A stretch of 64,000 nt of DNA from Saturnia japonica (Eukaryota > Arthropoda > Insecta > Lepidoptera > Saturniidae): positions 8,866,001 to 8,930,000 of the forward strand of contig CM065312.1 in the NCBI GenBank assembly GCA_033032175.1, given 5' to 3'. Both the position numbers and the translations under genes were made by a program. The notes below the pieces were generated by a model. The model had not been told where the DNA came from, made no database searches, and saw only the letters and a program-made list of their open reading frames with translations. Of this stretch, positions 23,340 to 35,583 are shown in pieces (position 1 is the stretch's first letter; each line of letters opens with the position of its first letter).

Positions 23340-24939
23340 TAATACCTAGCAAACTATTTAGCAGAAGTGGTAACATCACAGAAATTGCATTTATAAAGAG
23401 TAACCGCCGCATCTAAAACATCTAATTAAATCACAGAACACACCGTTGCCCAGGCTTTTAAGATTAATATGAAAAGTTTCGTTTTTTATGAGTGTTTTCT
23501 AGTAATGCTACAAACTGAAATGTGAACACGAAATTAATTAAAATATTTCAATGCGAAAGTTTCATATTTAAACATAATGTACATTTACACAAATTTCATT
23601 GCATAACTCCGAAACGATATATTCCTGTCGTGACGATAAGTTTATTATGTTAAGCTAACATTTTAGAATAATTTCCTCTGACCTCAAGTGCCGCCGACGA
23701 TGATGATAAAACTATGGCTATAAATAGTTTTAGCTCTCAAGTGCAGCTGCTGAAAAAGAATGGGCACAGACTTTAAAATAATATCTTTCTTTCCTTTACA
23801 AAAAGCTTTTCACGTCTATTATTTAGCCATCTGAATAAAAAACAAAGAATTAACACGTTTCGGCAAGTCTCAACTCGGCACGGCTAGTCGACGCTAACCT
23901 TAAAATATATTTGTCGAATCGTTTTGATGTAATAATATTCTTATTTCATATCTCACGTTCGCCGCAGCCACATCGTAAAAGACATCTCTCTGTTGCGGGG
24001 CGGTATGCGAGGCGGGGCGCACGATCGATTCATCCCTTGGAGAATATTTTTGTATATTTGCAAATTCCCACATCAATACATTCAATTTACGTTCGTAGTT
24101 GACGAACTGGGTTGATTGAAACTTGAATACATATATTCTTCATATTTTCCGATTTTATATTTATTTTTTTATTTGTGCGAAAATCTAAAAGGAAAACTTA
24201 TACGGCTTGACCGATTCTGATGAAATGTTGTACACGGGATTTATAAGTTATTCGATAATTGAGGAGCTATAATAATTTTTAATTATCTTATTATAAGGAT
24301 CACAGAACTGAGCTCGATCAAACTTTTTAAGAAAGAATCTAATATTATGTGCTTAATTGACAATAAAAAATGATGAAAACTTACTATGTCTAATCGCAGC
24401 ATGCTATAGTATAGTATATTAAAATCATTTTATAAGTTTTATAAAACATCTATATTCCAACCTCTTCAGGTAATTCTGGGTGTTTATGTACATTAACAGA
24501 CATTTTAATTGGGATGATTTGGAAGGACGCTAAATATAGGTCTCCTCGTAAAGCTAATCGAATAGTGTCTCTTCTATTCTAATTTAATTACTTTCATGAG
24601 GGCTACTAACAATAGTTGAACAGGGTTTGGAACGGACTAACAAATTGAAATAGCCATTGACGTTTGTTAATAGATGTAATTTACGACAATTTATTAACCA
24701 CATTCATCCAAACCTATTATTAATTTGTGATTCAGACCACAATGTCGCGGACCATTTTTGAGAAGTAATTTTAGAAATATAAAATCATTATATCTATCAG
24801 ATAATTGACTATCAAATTCTTTGTTGTGATATAAAAAAGATATTTTCGTTATCCAAAGTTGAATATAGGCCTCTTTCATTGCATATCCTTCCTTTTTGGC
24901 TAAGGCAGTCTTTATATAAGTTTTTCCCACTAACAAGGT
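23340..24939. other. Unassigned stretch with a Helitron-like family 2 fragment
   Basis: Positions 24175-24290 match part of family 2 (ggcttgaccgattctgatgaa ... acacgggatttataagttat). Elsewhere there is no recognised feature. The frames near 23900-24100 and 24694-24936 have no family resemblance. Confidence 0.4.
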
Positions 24940-25565
24940 TGTAGCCCGCGCGATACAAGTGACACTATACGTGCAACACTTAGCTACCCATATACAAAAT
25001 TACACACGTATGAACATACACACACGTGCACACAATGCAGGTACATAGGTTCTGTAAGAGACCTTTTTTTCCTTTTTTTGCGCTAGTTAGACTAATGCGC
25101 TAGTTAGTGTAGAAAACCATACCGATCACTAAATATACATACGCATGGTTCCCTCCTTCCTCCCAGGAGGAGGGGAACGTGCATATGGGTATATGTTAGT
25201 TAGCTCGAAATTGTAGGAGTAGGAATTTAGCTAAATCGCGACCTTTTCGCATCCGCGAAGACCGCCCGAGCCGAGGTTCGGCCACTCTGGCACCCTCGTG
25301 CGAGTCGTCAAAAACTTTCGCGGCTGAGTGCCCTAAGCGCTTGCCCCCAAGTTCGGTGAAGCTATAAAAGCGTTTTTGGATAGAGCCCCTAAGGCTAACA
25401 GTGTAGTCAGTTCAGAAAAAAAACTTCGTCGGCGGCCCTAACCATGTCTCTGTGATCAGTTCTGGGTGACACTAGTGCCTACTTCATTATTCCCAGTTAT
25501 CTACGTGTTTTATCTGGAATAAAAGTCTTCTATTTTCTGTAATTGTATTAATTACTGTTTAATTA
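24940..25565 (+). mobile_element. Candidate solo LTR or LTR-like promoter unit
   Basis: It starts TGTAGCCCGCGC and a possible end is TTTAATTACA at about 25565. Inside are a TATA box (CTATAAAAG at 25362-25370), an insect initiator-like TCAGT at 25407-25411, and AATAAA at about 25516 some 110 bp downstream. That order (U3 promoter, R, poly(A) signal) is what an LTR should show. No target duplication is convincing, so the borders are uncertain. A related segment sits inverted inside the Helitron-like element at 33088-33882. Confidence 0.45.
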
Positions 25566-26382
25566 CACAAAAGCATAATTACATGTAGCCTAATAACTTC
25601 CTCAGGTTCAGCCCTGAAAACAACATTCAAAAGATAAAAAGTATATAAAATAAACTCTTATATAGAAATTACTAATATACCAAAGTACGTGGATGTTTAA
25701 AACTTTCAAACAAGTGCCAAATATAACCGTACAAAGTTTCGACTCGATCGGATGAACGATACACAATCACTTAAAAGAAGAACACAAAAACATTTTTACA
25801 CCTCATTTTTGGATCCTCCAACCAGACGGGTATTATGTCTGGCCGGCAGCTGCCCGACGGTTGTTGTCGAGTTCTTGTATATATTGTTGAGTTAATTTTA
25901 ATATCGCGAGATGACGCTACACATTCATATAGTTTATCGGAAACGGCACTAACGGTTTGGATGTAATTTTATATTTTGATATTTTTTTACGTTCCAAGTT
26001 TTTACTCAGAAATATGTTTTTAATGCAAAATATAGGGCAAAGATCGGTTCTCAAGATATTATCATCATAACAGGGTCTTCATCGAAACTTTAATTCAGAA
26101 ACACATAAAATTATAACCGGATTATTATAAAATCTAGTTAGCTTTTTGTAGGATAGGTAAACTACAGACATTATCGTACCCAACAGTTCATAATAATTCA
26201 TTATAGTCACTTCGATTATTACCTGAATTAGACACTACCGCCGTATGTCGATTATATTCGATGATACCATAATGTAAATTGACAAAAAAGAAAGTCTAGA
26301 TTGCTCCGGATGAAAAGTAATGAAATAATGTCAATAAAACAAGACCCAAGCATACACTCCAGCATTACCAATCCATTCAATT
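25566..26382. other. Unassigned stretch with one dispersed-repeat fragment
   Basis: Positions 25915-26000 (tttatcggaaacggcact...gttccaagttttta) belong to the repeat also seen at 15172 and 50205. No gene is visible. Confidence 0.4.
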
Positions 26383-26525
26383 GAAGAACGTTTATTGTTT
26401 GAGGACATAGGCTTCTCCCAAAGATCTCCACAACGACCGGTCCTGCAATGCTCGCATCCAGGTGCTACCCGCAACCTTCACCATTCCATCGGTCCACCTT
26501 GTAGCAGGTCTGCTAATGCTTTTAA
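26383..26525 (-). pseudogene. RTE-type LINE 3' coding fragment
   Basis: Reverse-strand translation gives RPATRWTDGMVKVAGSTWM and then LQDRSLWRSLGEAYV, the C-terminal end of RTE-type LINE polymerases in Lepidoptera, closely followed by a stop. The reverse transcriptase core is absent. It is a short, clean, 5'-truncated fragment. Confidence 0.85.
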
Positions 26526-27318
26526 TAATAAACATATTAAAATAATACATGATTAAGGCTAATTTTTCTATATATATCTCATAAGTGGATCACAAAATAC
26601 AAAAACAGAACAGTTACCAAATATTAAATTAAAAAGTAACAATGTTGAAATCCTTCCAGCTAAGTACAATTTCGAGATGTTTTATAAACAGGTACCTTTT
26701 ATATTAATTATCGATATGTGACTTTCTAATTAGTCAGTTACAAACAGTATATGTAAAGGTACCATTACCAGAGATTACCGTTCATTCCAGTTAACTGGAT
26801 AGTTTATTCTTAACCACCTCATTTGTTCTCACCGCTGTTTTCTCTCAAAGGGGTAGTACACATTAATTGGAATATACATATTTGAAGGCAACTCAACATC
26901 ATAAATACTGTTGCGCTTAAATTTCTACATATAATCTAAGCTTTCATAAATTGTAAGTTAAGGGTTAAGGCCACAACGTAACCTGATGTTAATTGTTTAT
27001 GTGGCTTAAGATGATGACACTTTAAGCCTAGTGGGAAACTGGCTTTGTCAATTTTTATTGCGACTGCTTACCCACTTATAATGAAAATACTATATACGAT
27101 TACCCACTTGAGAGTTGCTGCTATTGTCAAATAAAAATATTGGAGAATACGTGCACAGTGCTGCATAAATCAGATTTCAAACAGATAAAGATCATTTAAA
27201 AAATGCAATACACCGTTCTAATTCTTACTGATAATTGTCAGGTCTTTTTTACTATGTTTAGTTAAAACGTTTTACGAATATGTATTTTTATTTCTATGAA
27301 AATTTCGGTTATATAAAC
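26526..27318. other. Unassigned stretch
   Basis: No gene or clear repeat is visible. Confidence 0.4.
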
Positions 27319-27560
27319 ATAACGCTACCATCACGCCTGTGTCCCCGAAGGGTTAGGCAGAGGTGTATTTAATGTATACCCACAGTTCGCCAGGTATCTT
27401 TTTAGGTCCTATGTAATAGGGGGCGAGCCTATTGCCATTAATCGGGCACGAAACAAACTCCGAGCTGCTACTGAGAATTTCATTAAAAACCCCAATAGCA
27501 CTTTGCTCAACTCAGGACCTCGAGAATACCAGTCGCGCTTAGAACCACTAGGCTAAACAT
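27319..27560 (-). mobile_element. tRNA-derived SINE, type 1
   Basis: The reverse complement carries the 3' body (cctaacccttcggggaca, gcccgattaatggcaatagg) and ends in the tRNA-like head with a diverged B box near 27520. It matches 8093-8362 and 51712-51976. Confidence 0.85.
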
Positions 27561-28170
27561 TTTCATAATTATGACATTGTAAATAAATAAAAAAAAAATT
27601 TGAAAAATCTAATCTATCCTCATTTACTTAATATGTCCATACGTTTGAAGTATTCAATCAAAAATAAAAACATACATCACGCACTCACTCCCCGTAAAAC
27701 ATTACCTAGTGTTTCGAAGTCATGCCTCACCTGACTTTAACTGTCGTTATTTCAACCATGACGAAATGGATTACTTTCTGTTATTCTACCCATTGTTTTC
27801 CTTAAGACAAATAAGAGTAATACCATAAGGAAATTCAATAATAAAATTATTTATACATTCGTATACCAACGGCGTGGTAGCAGTATCTTTAGATACGGAT
27901 TATTTTTATATTATGTTAAAAGGAAATTTCTTTGTTCTACTCCGTAAGTTTCTAAATTAGTACAATCATTGTACAGTAGGTGGTGCTCGATTCGTTACAT
28001 TTCGAAGGCATACGAAAAGAAAACGGAGACAAAAGTGCTAAAAAGTATCCTAAATCGCTGATCACAGAACATTACATTTATAAGGAACAGTGTATGTAGC
28101 TAACCTCCCGGGTTCCTGATTCGATTTCCGTCCGATTTATTGAAACCGTGTAAAGTTATTTGTTTTTTTA
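27561..28170. other. Unassigned stretch with a possible SINE head
   Basis: Near 28103-28130 the plus strand reads ctcccgggttcctgattcga, like a B box disrupted by a few extra bases. The rest is unassigned. Confidence 0.35.
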
Positions 28171-28335
28171 TAACATAATATACCATCAAGTCTGTATTCC
28201 CCGAAGGGTTAGGCAGAGGTGTACTAATGTACACCCACAGTTCGCTGAGTATGTTTTTTAGGTGCCATGTAATAGGATGCGAGCCTATTGCCATTAATCA
28301 GGCACAAGACCAAACTCCGAGCTGCTACTGACGTT
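28171..28335 (-). mobile_element. tRNA-derived SINE, type 1, 5'-truncated
   Basis: This is the 3' body only (complement of ccccgaagggttaggcagag through ccaaactccgagctgctact). The tRNA-like head is missing. Confidence 0.8.
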
Positions 28336-28344
28336 TATTATAAA

Positions 28345-29532
28345 CTAGCTGGTACCCACGACATCGTCTGCATATTATTGGATATACACAGACTGATCTC
28401 GGAACACGACAAACCAAAAGAAAATCATATATGAGTTTATAACTATGTGTATAGTGGTCGCAATCTCTACCGCATCACTATATTACTGCATATGCACAGG
28501 CTGATTTCGGAACACGATAAACCAAAAAAATCATGGATGGGATTATCACTCTGTGTATGGTATTGTAATTATACTTGTATACCAATATGAATGCAACACA
28601 TTAATCGTCCCAATAAAACTTCAAAAATAATTAAAATTATCCCTTATTGTACCGGCTTGAGGGAAGATTCTTTTGAAAAACCTGAAACCACTTTTATTTT
28701 CACCAAAAGCATAAATATTAGTTTTTATATCCCTAATTTGAGACATGTTCTTCATACAAACTTTCATCCCTTCAGGTTTTATTTTCACCACATGTGGGAT
28801 AACCGGATAACATAATGAAAAACTTCGCTTTTAGTAAAACTGTATAATCCAGATAATTATAACTGGTATATACCAGTAGACTAGATTGATACCAGTAGAA
28901 GATATCGCTTAGACTATATAGACTCCACGTTTACAAAGCGTGAGTGAAGCCACCTAAAAGTAATACCAAATAGCAATGCTTTATGATATTCCATTTCACT
29001 CGCAGTATTCGTGAGCCGCGGTTGACAGCGCACGTCACGTTTCAATCATAAAATAAAACAAAAATTATTACGTACTGCGTAGTTAAAAAGTTTAAAAACT
29101 TTAAAAGTTTGTACCATGCGCGGTATCTATGTTATTCTTTAATCTAAGGTATATAAATATCAACAAATCAGTTGGCGAGGAAACTCATGGCATTTCACCA
29201 TTACTGCACATGCGTATAATAAAACAAAAAACCGGTTGGCATAAAAAGCGAAGTCATTTTACTATTTAATCATCCCACATGCGCATTGGTGTACCCATAT
29301 TTTCTTCTTACAAACTATCATCTCCTATTGTAACCCCTTAAAGCTTTATTTTCTCAAAAAAAAAGAAGCCTATATCCTTATCCAAAATCCAATCTATCTC
29401 TATATCAGAATTCATCAATATTGGTTCAGCGGTTTGGGCGTGAAAACGTAGCAGACAGAGAGAAAGAGTTATTATCGTAATTATAATATTAGAACGGAAA
29501 TTACTTTTGCATTTATAATATATTAGTATGGA
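28345..29532 (-). mobile_element. Helitron-like element, family 4, full-length reverse copy
   Basis: On the plus strand CTAG at 28345-28348 follows A, and the right end GGA at 29530-29532 precedes T; the complement starts TCCATACTAATATATTATAAATG. It carries the family words gtgttccgagatcag, ccacatgtggtgaaaataaa and tctgtctgct near the start. It has no coding content. The left part contains an internal repeat of the motif around 28385-28430 and 28495-28550. Confidence 0.75.
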
Positions 29533-29654
29533 TAATACTTATATTTATTTATAGCTTCATTATTTATTGGATTTTGAATATAATTTCTTTTATACTGAAA
29601 ATTATACAACAAGGTAAATTGCCCAAATTTTAAAATAATAATAATTATACCAGC

Positions 29655-29875
29655 TTGTTTGTGTCCCACTAATGAGCAAAGGCCTCTTCCGAAGGGAAGG
29701 CAAAGGCTTGATCATCACGCCAGCCCACAACGTATTGGCGATTTCAAATGCCAAGAAATCAATAGTCCTATATTTTTCCCCACATACAGTGGTACTGCAA
29801 GAACATTTCTCAAGCATTCAGGTTTCCTTACGATGTTTTCCTTCACCGTTAGTTAATTTCAAGTTATGGTGTTGA
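29655..29875 (+). repeat. Fragment of a dispersed lepidopteran repeat
   Basis: The words gtgtcccactaatgagcaaa and ggtttccttacgatgttttc match, from memory, a very common lepidopteran repeat whose class I cannot state. Overlapping frames here are incidental. Confidence 0.5.
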
Positions 29876-29948
29876 CGAAATGACAGTATGTTATGTATGT
29901 TCTCAGATCTCAGACAATATCGGACGTATAATATCGTAGATACATATA

Positions 29949-31370
29949 AACAGGGCGCAAAGAAAGCGGGTAGGTAACAAAAATTTCAATAACTTCTAAA
30001 TTATTGGAGCTAGCTTTATGAAATAAAGATCATGAAGTTTATTTTGAATAAGAGTAAGTTAAGTAAAAATAACCATTTTTCAATAGATTTCGAAATATGT
30101 GGTATGATATCAAATATGAAATCTCTTAATACAGCTGTCATACGGTTTAACATACTTTTCACCAGATTTCTGAGCCGATGCTGAGGAATATTCTCCCATT
30201 ACTCTATCAGTGCTTCTTTCAGTTCACGAAGCGTAATTAGAGGGGAATTTCGCTGGCGCACACCTCGTCCCAGTTTTTCCCAGGCATGCTCGATGGGGTT
30301 CAAGCGTGGGCTGCGTGCTGGCCAATCCATGCGTGTAATAGCAACATCTTCAAAGTAGTTAAATACTGTCCTAGCTGTATGGGGACGAGCGTTATCTTGC
30401 ATATAGATAATGTTCTCGCCAATATTTACTAAAAATGAGCCAAAACATTCATTTAAGATTTCATTCGCGTATCTTTTTGCAATTATATAGTGCGCAATTT
30501 TCTATCACCAGTAGCTCGGTGCAGCTTTCGGAAGAAATTCTAGCCTCCGCCGTATGACACTTTCTCTCCAATGAAAGCTTGGTTATAGCGCTCACTTGTT
30601 TTTTTTTAACTCTTTGCTTCCCATCGTGCATGCATAGCATGAACCTCGACTCGTCCGAAAACATTACTCTTGACTAGTCATTCAGAGTCCAATTCATGTG
30701 TTTTCTAGCGTAACTCAGCCTTGAATTTCGATGCTGCTTTTCGAGTTTTTGAATATTTGCAGGTCTAAATGGATTCAACTTTGCTTCATCAACACGCCAC
30801 CTCACTTTACACGTGCTCAGATTGTTCCCTCCAACACCTAGAAGGTGCGTTTTGACTGCAACAGCCGTTTGAAATCGATTTCTCAACATTGTTGACACCA
30901 TTTATAGAGCGCTGTCGTGCACCTTGTTCGGCCTATTCCTAGTCTGTGAAATTAGATCCAGTCTCTTCAAATCGCTGAAGCACTGTTTGAATGGTTGATA
31001 GCGACACACCAACAGTTCTCGTTGTATAACGCTGACTGCGCCACTCGTCAAGCATTGTCAGTACTTTGCTACACTCTTCAGGGATCAGTGGTATGCTTTT
31101 ATTTGAACTTCATCAGAATAATGAATTTCTGCAAAAGAAATGCCATATTTATATGACAGAAAAGAAACAAATTTTTATTCTAATTTTAAAAACATTTTTT
31201 TTTATTTATGCTTTTTTTATACTATCACCAAAAAGAAATAAAAAGGTTTTATTTCTTTCTATATTTGCAATGAAATAAAATTTACTTATTTTTATTTTAT
31301 ATGGATTGCTCAAATATTTTAAAAGTTATCGCATTTTTTTATAACCGACCCGCTTTTTTGCGGCTCAATG
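29949..31370 (-). mobile_element. Decayed Tc1-family transposon with long TIRs
   Basis: Imperfect inverted repeats of about 60 bp (from 29952 on the left, to 31370 on the right) share gcaaaraaagcgggtmggt and, further in, ataacttytaaa. They are flanked by TA at 29947-29948 and 31371-31372. The transposase inside is in pieces. The TIRs and protein differ from the 8905 and 42955 elements, so this is a separate, older family. Confidence 0.8.
30187..31085 (-). pseudogene. Tc1-family (DD34E) transposase pseudogene
   Basis: Reverse-strand pieces read in order: an N-terminal helix-turn-helix part (LTMLDEWRSQRYTTRTVGVS) near 31060-31000, a linker with NPFRPANIQKLEKQHRNSRL, the FSDESRF block with the first catalytic D near 30640, a scrambled middle, then MQDNARPHTA with the second D near 30395 and SPRLNPIEHAW with the catalytic E near 30290. 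The spacing between the second D and E is 34 residues, the Tc1 value. Stops and frameshifts between 30400 and 30680 and around 30905-30960 kill the gene, and the middle of the catalytic domain is unreadable. No function is expected. Confidence 0.85.
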
Positions 31371-33087
31371 TAATTATTTAATTAAGTACCATTCATAATA
31401 AATATGTAAAATAAGAGGTACCTCTTTTACATCTTAAACATATATCCATGCAATGACAAACATAACGCTAAAAGCTTTTCTGTTCGGTCACAAGCAAGCA
31501 TCGGAGCTAACGTAGCTATGTTGCCGCAACGTTTCGATTTATAGTCCATAAAATGTTTCAACAAGCTGTTGGAACGACGACGTTGTGACATTCATAGTTT
31601 GTCACCCTTTTGAGACTTACCACAATATGTTCGTTCCATACCTTATATCGAAAAACATTTAAATAATCTTAACAAACTTCGTCATGAAATCTAAGTAAAT
31701 ATATTATAATTAGGTACATAATTAGTTTTTAACTAAAATTATTCCATAGTTTTAACTGTGGAGTTATGAAGAAATTATGAATGTTTTTTTTTGCATCTGA
31801 CTCGTAATAAATCGATTACAACTGCATATTACAACGGAACTATTTAATTGATCTTCTAAATGTATTCAAAATAGTGTAGATGTTTTGTATGACTCAAATT
31901 TATGACCATCACGATACTATTGTAACTGAATTCAACTGTTGAAAAGATGAAACTGGTATAAAAAATATATAGCTATACCACAATCGATAAATAAGCAAAT
32001 CGAAAGATAGAAACAAATTTACTATTACAGATCAAATCTTATTTCACAATTAGGATATTTTAAGATAAGTCAAAATAATTAACCCTTTTCACACACATAA
32101 ACCAAATAAAATAATTGATCACGACAAAACTTTATCTTCATCGTTTTATTTAGTTCGTGTAGGTAAAATCTATTTCTACTTATTCTTATAATCTTCAAAC
32201 ATAGCTCTAACTACGTAGTAGCTATCTTGTTAAAGCTTTTATTTATAGTTGCTCGGAATATTGCCTGTACTATCCCTGAAGATTTATAGCACAGTATATT
32301 CGAAATACAACGGTGACCACCGAGAGATCGATATCCATCGGCGGTCGCCGCTATTATGCTGGCCTGAATAAATATCTCTTCACGTTACGCCTGAAGGACC
32401 CGATGTCGTAAGGAAGGAACACATTGTCCGAGAGATGGTTCCTTACACGGTACGACAAAGATGAGACATTGAACTTTGAAAGAGAACTTTTTAATTTGTA
32501 CCAAGATGAAGGCTACCGCAAACTGCCAAAGAGATTTTTGTGGCCACTTAAAATACATGTTCGTAGTTATTATTCATAATCCACTTCACTTGTACACAAA
32601 AACCAAATAACCACGTTCAATGCCACTAAAATTACATAATTTAGGGTCAGATGACACAAGTTTATAACAACAACATGACAGATCAATATCCCACCAAAAC
32701 CTCAACCCTAAGGTGCACGACAAAACTTGTAAACCTTTTTAAACACTGGCAGCCGAAATGTATTTCCCAAAAAGGAAGAAATTATAAAACCTGAATGTAC
32801 TGTGAAATATATTAGATAATTTACCACAAAACTCCTTAAAGTTGTGAATTACGGTGATAAGAAACACTTAGTGCGATTGGATAAATTAAAATGTACGTAT
32901 ATATGCCGGAATAAAGGGGTAAAAAGGATCTTCGGTGTTAAATCTGACCCTTTTCACATCGAATAGGGAGGGTTTTACCGACGAGTTATATTGAAAACAG
33001 AAATTGTAAGCACAAAAATTAAAATTATTCTGACATTTAATACTCGATCGTATAAATATATTTTCATAATTATTTTTTAAATTGTTA
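31371..33087. other. Unassigned stretch
   Basis: Positions 32300-32345 resemble, inverted, 37155-37205; positions 32620-32700 resemble, in direct order, 36690-36780. These point to an undefined shared repeat. No gene is visible. Confidence 0.4.
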
Positions 33088-33882
33088 TCTATACTAATTA
33101 TTATAAAGCTGAAGAGTTTGTTTGTCTGTTTGGTTGAACGCGCTAATCTCAAGAATTACTGGTTCGAATGGTCAAGATGTTTTAGCGTGAGATAGCCCAT
33201 TTATCGAGGAAACCTATAGGCTATTTATCATCACGCTACGACCAATAGGAGCGAAGCATCAATGAAAAATGTTGCAAAACCGGGGAAAATGTGTTCCTTT
33301 TGCAAGATTCCACTGCGTGCGCTGCGTGTATGATTAAAATTACGCAACGAACATGTGTGACGAAATTATTTCTCTTAAAAAGTTCTAATAAAAAAGTCTG
33401 CGACAATATATGGCTATCTTTTAAGGTTTACTCGATAAAACCTTTTTATTGGTAATAAAATTTGTTCTAAAATAATTAATTATTTGTGTAAGTGTTTTTA
33501 TATACATGGTATTAATCCTTATCGAAATAAATACGTTATTTATCACAAGTATTTAATTTTGAACAAAATTACCCTTTAAAGTACATAGTTGATTTAAATG
33601 AATATCTCAGAAGATTATCACAGTTTTTAAATAACTCAGCAGCAAAATAATAATCAAGTTTTTTTTTTAACTGACTACACTGTTAGCCTTAGGGGCTCTG
33701 AAGCCGCTGCGGCTTTTACAGCTTCACCGAACTTGTTAATAATCAAGTATGCGAGCGCATTTTTATTATGCAGAATAATGTGGGAGGTGGGCGGCACAGT
33801 ACAGTGCCTACGACCCACTCTCTCTCTAACCCTTTCTTTTTCTCTCATATATGACGCAGACGAAGTTGCGCGGGTCTGCTAG
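33088..33882 (+). mobile_element. Helitron-like element, family 5, carrying an LTR-like fragment
   Basis: It starts TCTATACTAATTATTATAAAG after A and ends CTAG at 33879-33882 before T, with gacgaagttgcgcgggtctg before the end. The 5' part has the family phrase gaacgcgctaatctcaa. An internal segment (33669-33734) matches, inverted, the promoter part of the LTR-like unit at 25349-25412. It has no coding content. Confidence 0.78.
33669..33734 (-). repeat. LTR-like segment inside a Helitron-like element
   Basis: On the minus strand 31 bases (33669-33699) are identical to 25382-25412, which includes the initiator-like TCAGT. A 22-24 base block (33711-33734) matches 25349-25372 with a change in the TATA-like word (gctgtaaaagc for gctataaaagc). 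The roughly 10 bases between differ. Confidence 0.85.
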
Positions 33883-33889
33883 TAATATT

Positions 33890-34170
33890 ACTAGCATAAA
33901 GAGTTAAAGTTTGTGTGTTTGTATGAGGTTATCTCTGCAACTAATGATACGTTTCGCTAATAGGAATTTACATTAAACCTCATTCATGGTTAGTGCTCCG
34001 CCCCTTAAGGTCCTATCATGAAGTTATATCGCCTATATCCTACCTTAATCATTATGCAATAAAAATCATAAACATTTTTTTTTTCCAAATCTAACTGGTA
34101 ATTCCAAAGATTAGCGCGTTCAAACAAACAAAAACCATCTCTTGAGATTCATGTCCCGAGCGGTAGCTAG
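33890..34170 (+). mobile_element. Helitron-like element, family 8
   Basis: It opens near actagcataaagagttaaag and ends gcggtagCTAG at 34167-34170 before T. The 3' end is convincing; the 5' end lacks the canonical TC and may be eroded. Confidence 0.55.
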
Positions 34171-34177
34171 TGATATA

Positions 34178-34500
34178 TCTATACATATAAAATGCTTTGT
34201 CCTGAATAACTAACTGACGGATCAACACACAGCCTAAAACGATGATCGTAGAGACCTGAAACTTGGATAGTGTGCTTTTTGTATGACGTAGGCATCCGAT
34301 AAAAAAGGATTTTCTGAAATCCTACCCCTAAGGGGGTGAAAAAGGGGGGCAAAGTTTGTATGGGACAACGTGATTCCTTGGTCCAACCTACTCCAAATTT
34401 TGCTTATACCTTTTTTAACAGAATTGACGGAAGACGTGTTTCGTATTTTATTGAAATTCATCCCCTAACGGGGTTAAAAAGGAGTAGAAAGTTATTTTAG
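34178..34500 (+). mobile_element. 5' part of Helitron-like element, family 7
   Basis: It begins TCTATACATATAAAATGC after A, only 7 bp past the end of the previous element. The words ctgaataactaactgacg and cagcctaaaacgatgat are typical of a common small Helitron-like family. No 3' CTAG end was found. Confidence 0.55.
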
Positions 34501-34848
34501 CGGTGATTTGCTTTGAAGTTGATATCAATACTCCTTAGTGCTTTTGATTTAAATTACATTTTATTTTGACACATGTTTGAAAACTCAATCCGATTTTATT
34601 CAAAAGAGGTTGAACTTACTTTAAAACATAAGCAAATACCCTTTAAAATTGGAATGTCTCGAAAGTCACCGAACTATATTAGTACCTCATTTGAAGGTTT
34701 CTAAGCTTAAAGAGATTATGCACTTTTAGGACACGACCTCATAGGGACGTAGAGTTCGAAATTTGAAATGATAAGGACCAGAGGTAAGGACTAGAATATT
34801 TGGTTATAAATTATACGAACCATTCCATATTTAAAAAAACATGTAAAA
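34501..34848. other. Unassigned stretch
   Basis: This may be the eroded 3' part of the family 7 element. No gene is visible. Confidence 0.35.
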
Positions 34849-35583
34849 TCTATACTAATACTAATAATATAATAAAGCGGAAAAGATTTTTGTTTGTTTG
34901 TTTAAACACGCTAATTTCTGGAACTACCTGTCGGATTCGAAAAATATTTTTTATATGATAGCCAGACTCACTAGGAATAGTACAGATTATACTGTGATAA
35001 CATTGTTATATAACATTAGGCTACAGTTTCTAGCTAGCCTTAAATATTGATTTCTGTTACGTAAATCGGTAGTAGAAGCCCTCGCGAACTGCTTTAGTCG
35101 CATGCGCTGGCTTAATGGTTAATGATACGTCAATACAATGTTCTATAAAAATATTGGGCATTATATAAAAAAGTCAGCGATAGCATATGTCTATTTTTTA
35201 TACATGAGCCACAATAAGGTATTTTGAATTTATTTTTATTTTTGTTGAAGATTAATAATTAATATATGAGCATTATTTTTAATCATGGCATATTAATCCT
35301 TACGAACAAAAGTTACATCATCATAAAGACAATTTATAATGAAGATAAACTTTGTCTTTTAGGTACAACATGTTATTTGGACGCATACTTTGAGACATAA
35401 TACAAAATTAAAATAATTCAACACTCGGCTCGTGTCTATGTCTATAGTAGTTAGCGGCGCGAACGAACCGTGCGATGCCGCGATGTGACCAGATTAAAAA
35501 TATTGTCTATACTAAAGTATTATAAATCATTAATCAGTGATTTCTTCTAAATAATATGCGGTGAAACCGCGGGGCACTGCTAG
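34849..35583 (+). mobile_element. Helitron-like element, family 5b, full-length
   Basis: It starts TCTATACTAATACTAATAAT after A and ends CTAG at 35580-35583 before T, with gcggtgaaaccgcgggg forming a short G+C hairpin just before. It matches 53208-53858 (plus) and 59176-59793 (minus). Confidence 0.8.

Noticed and set aside
24938..25590. TGTAGCC at both sides as a 7-bp target duplication
   Set aside because: It would place the LTR start after the first TG; a 7-base match could be chance and is unusual for LTR elements.
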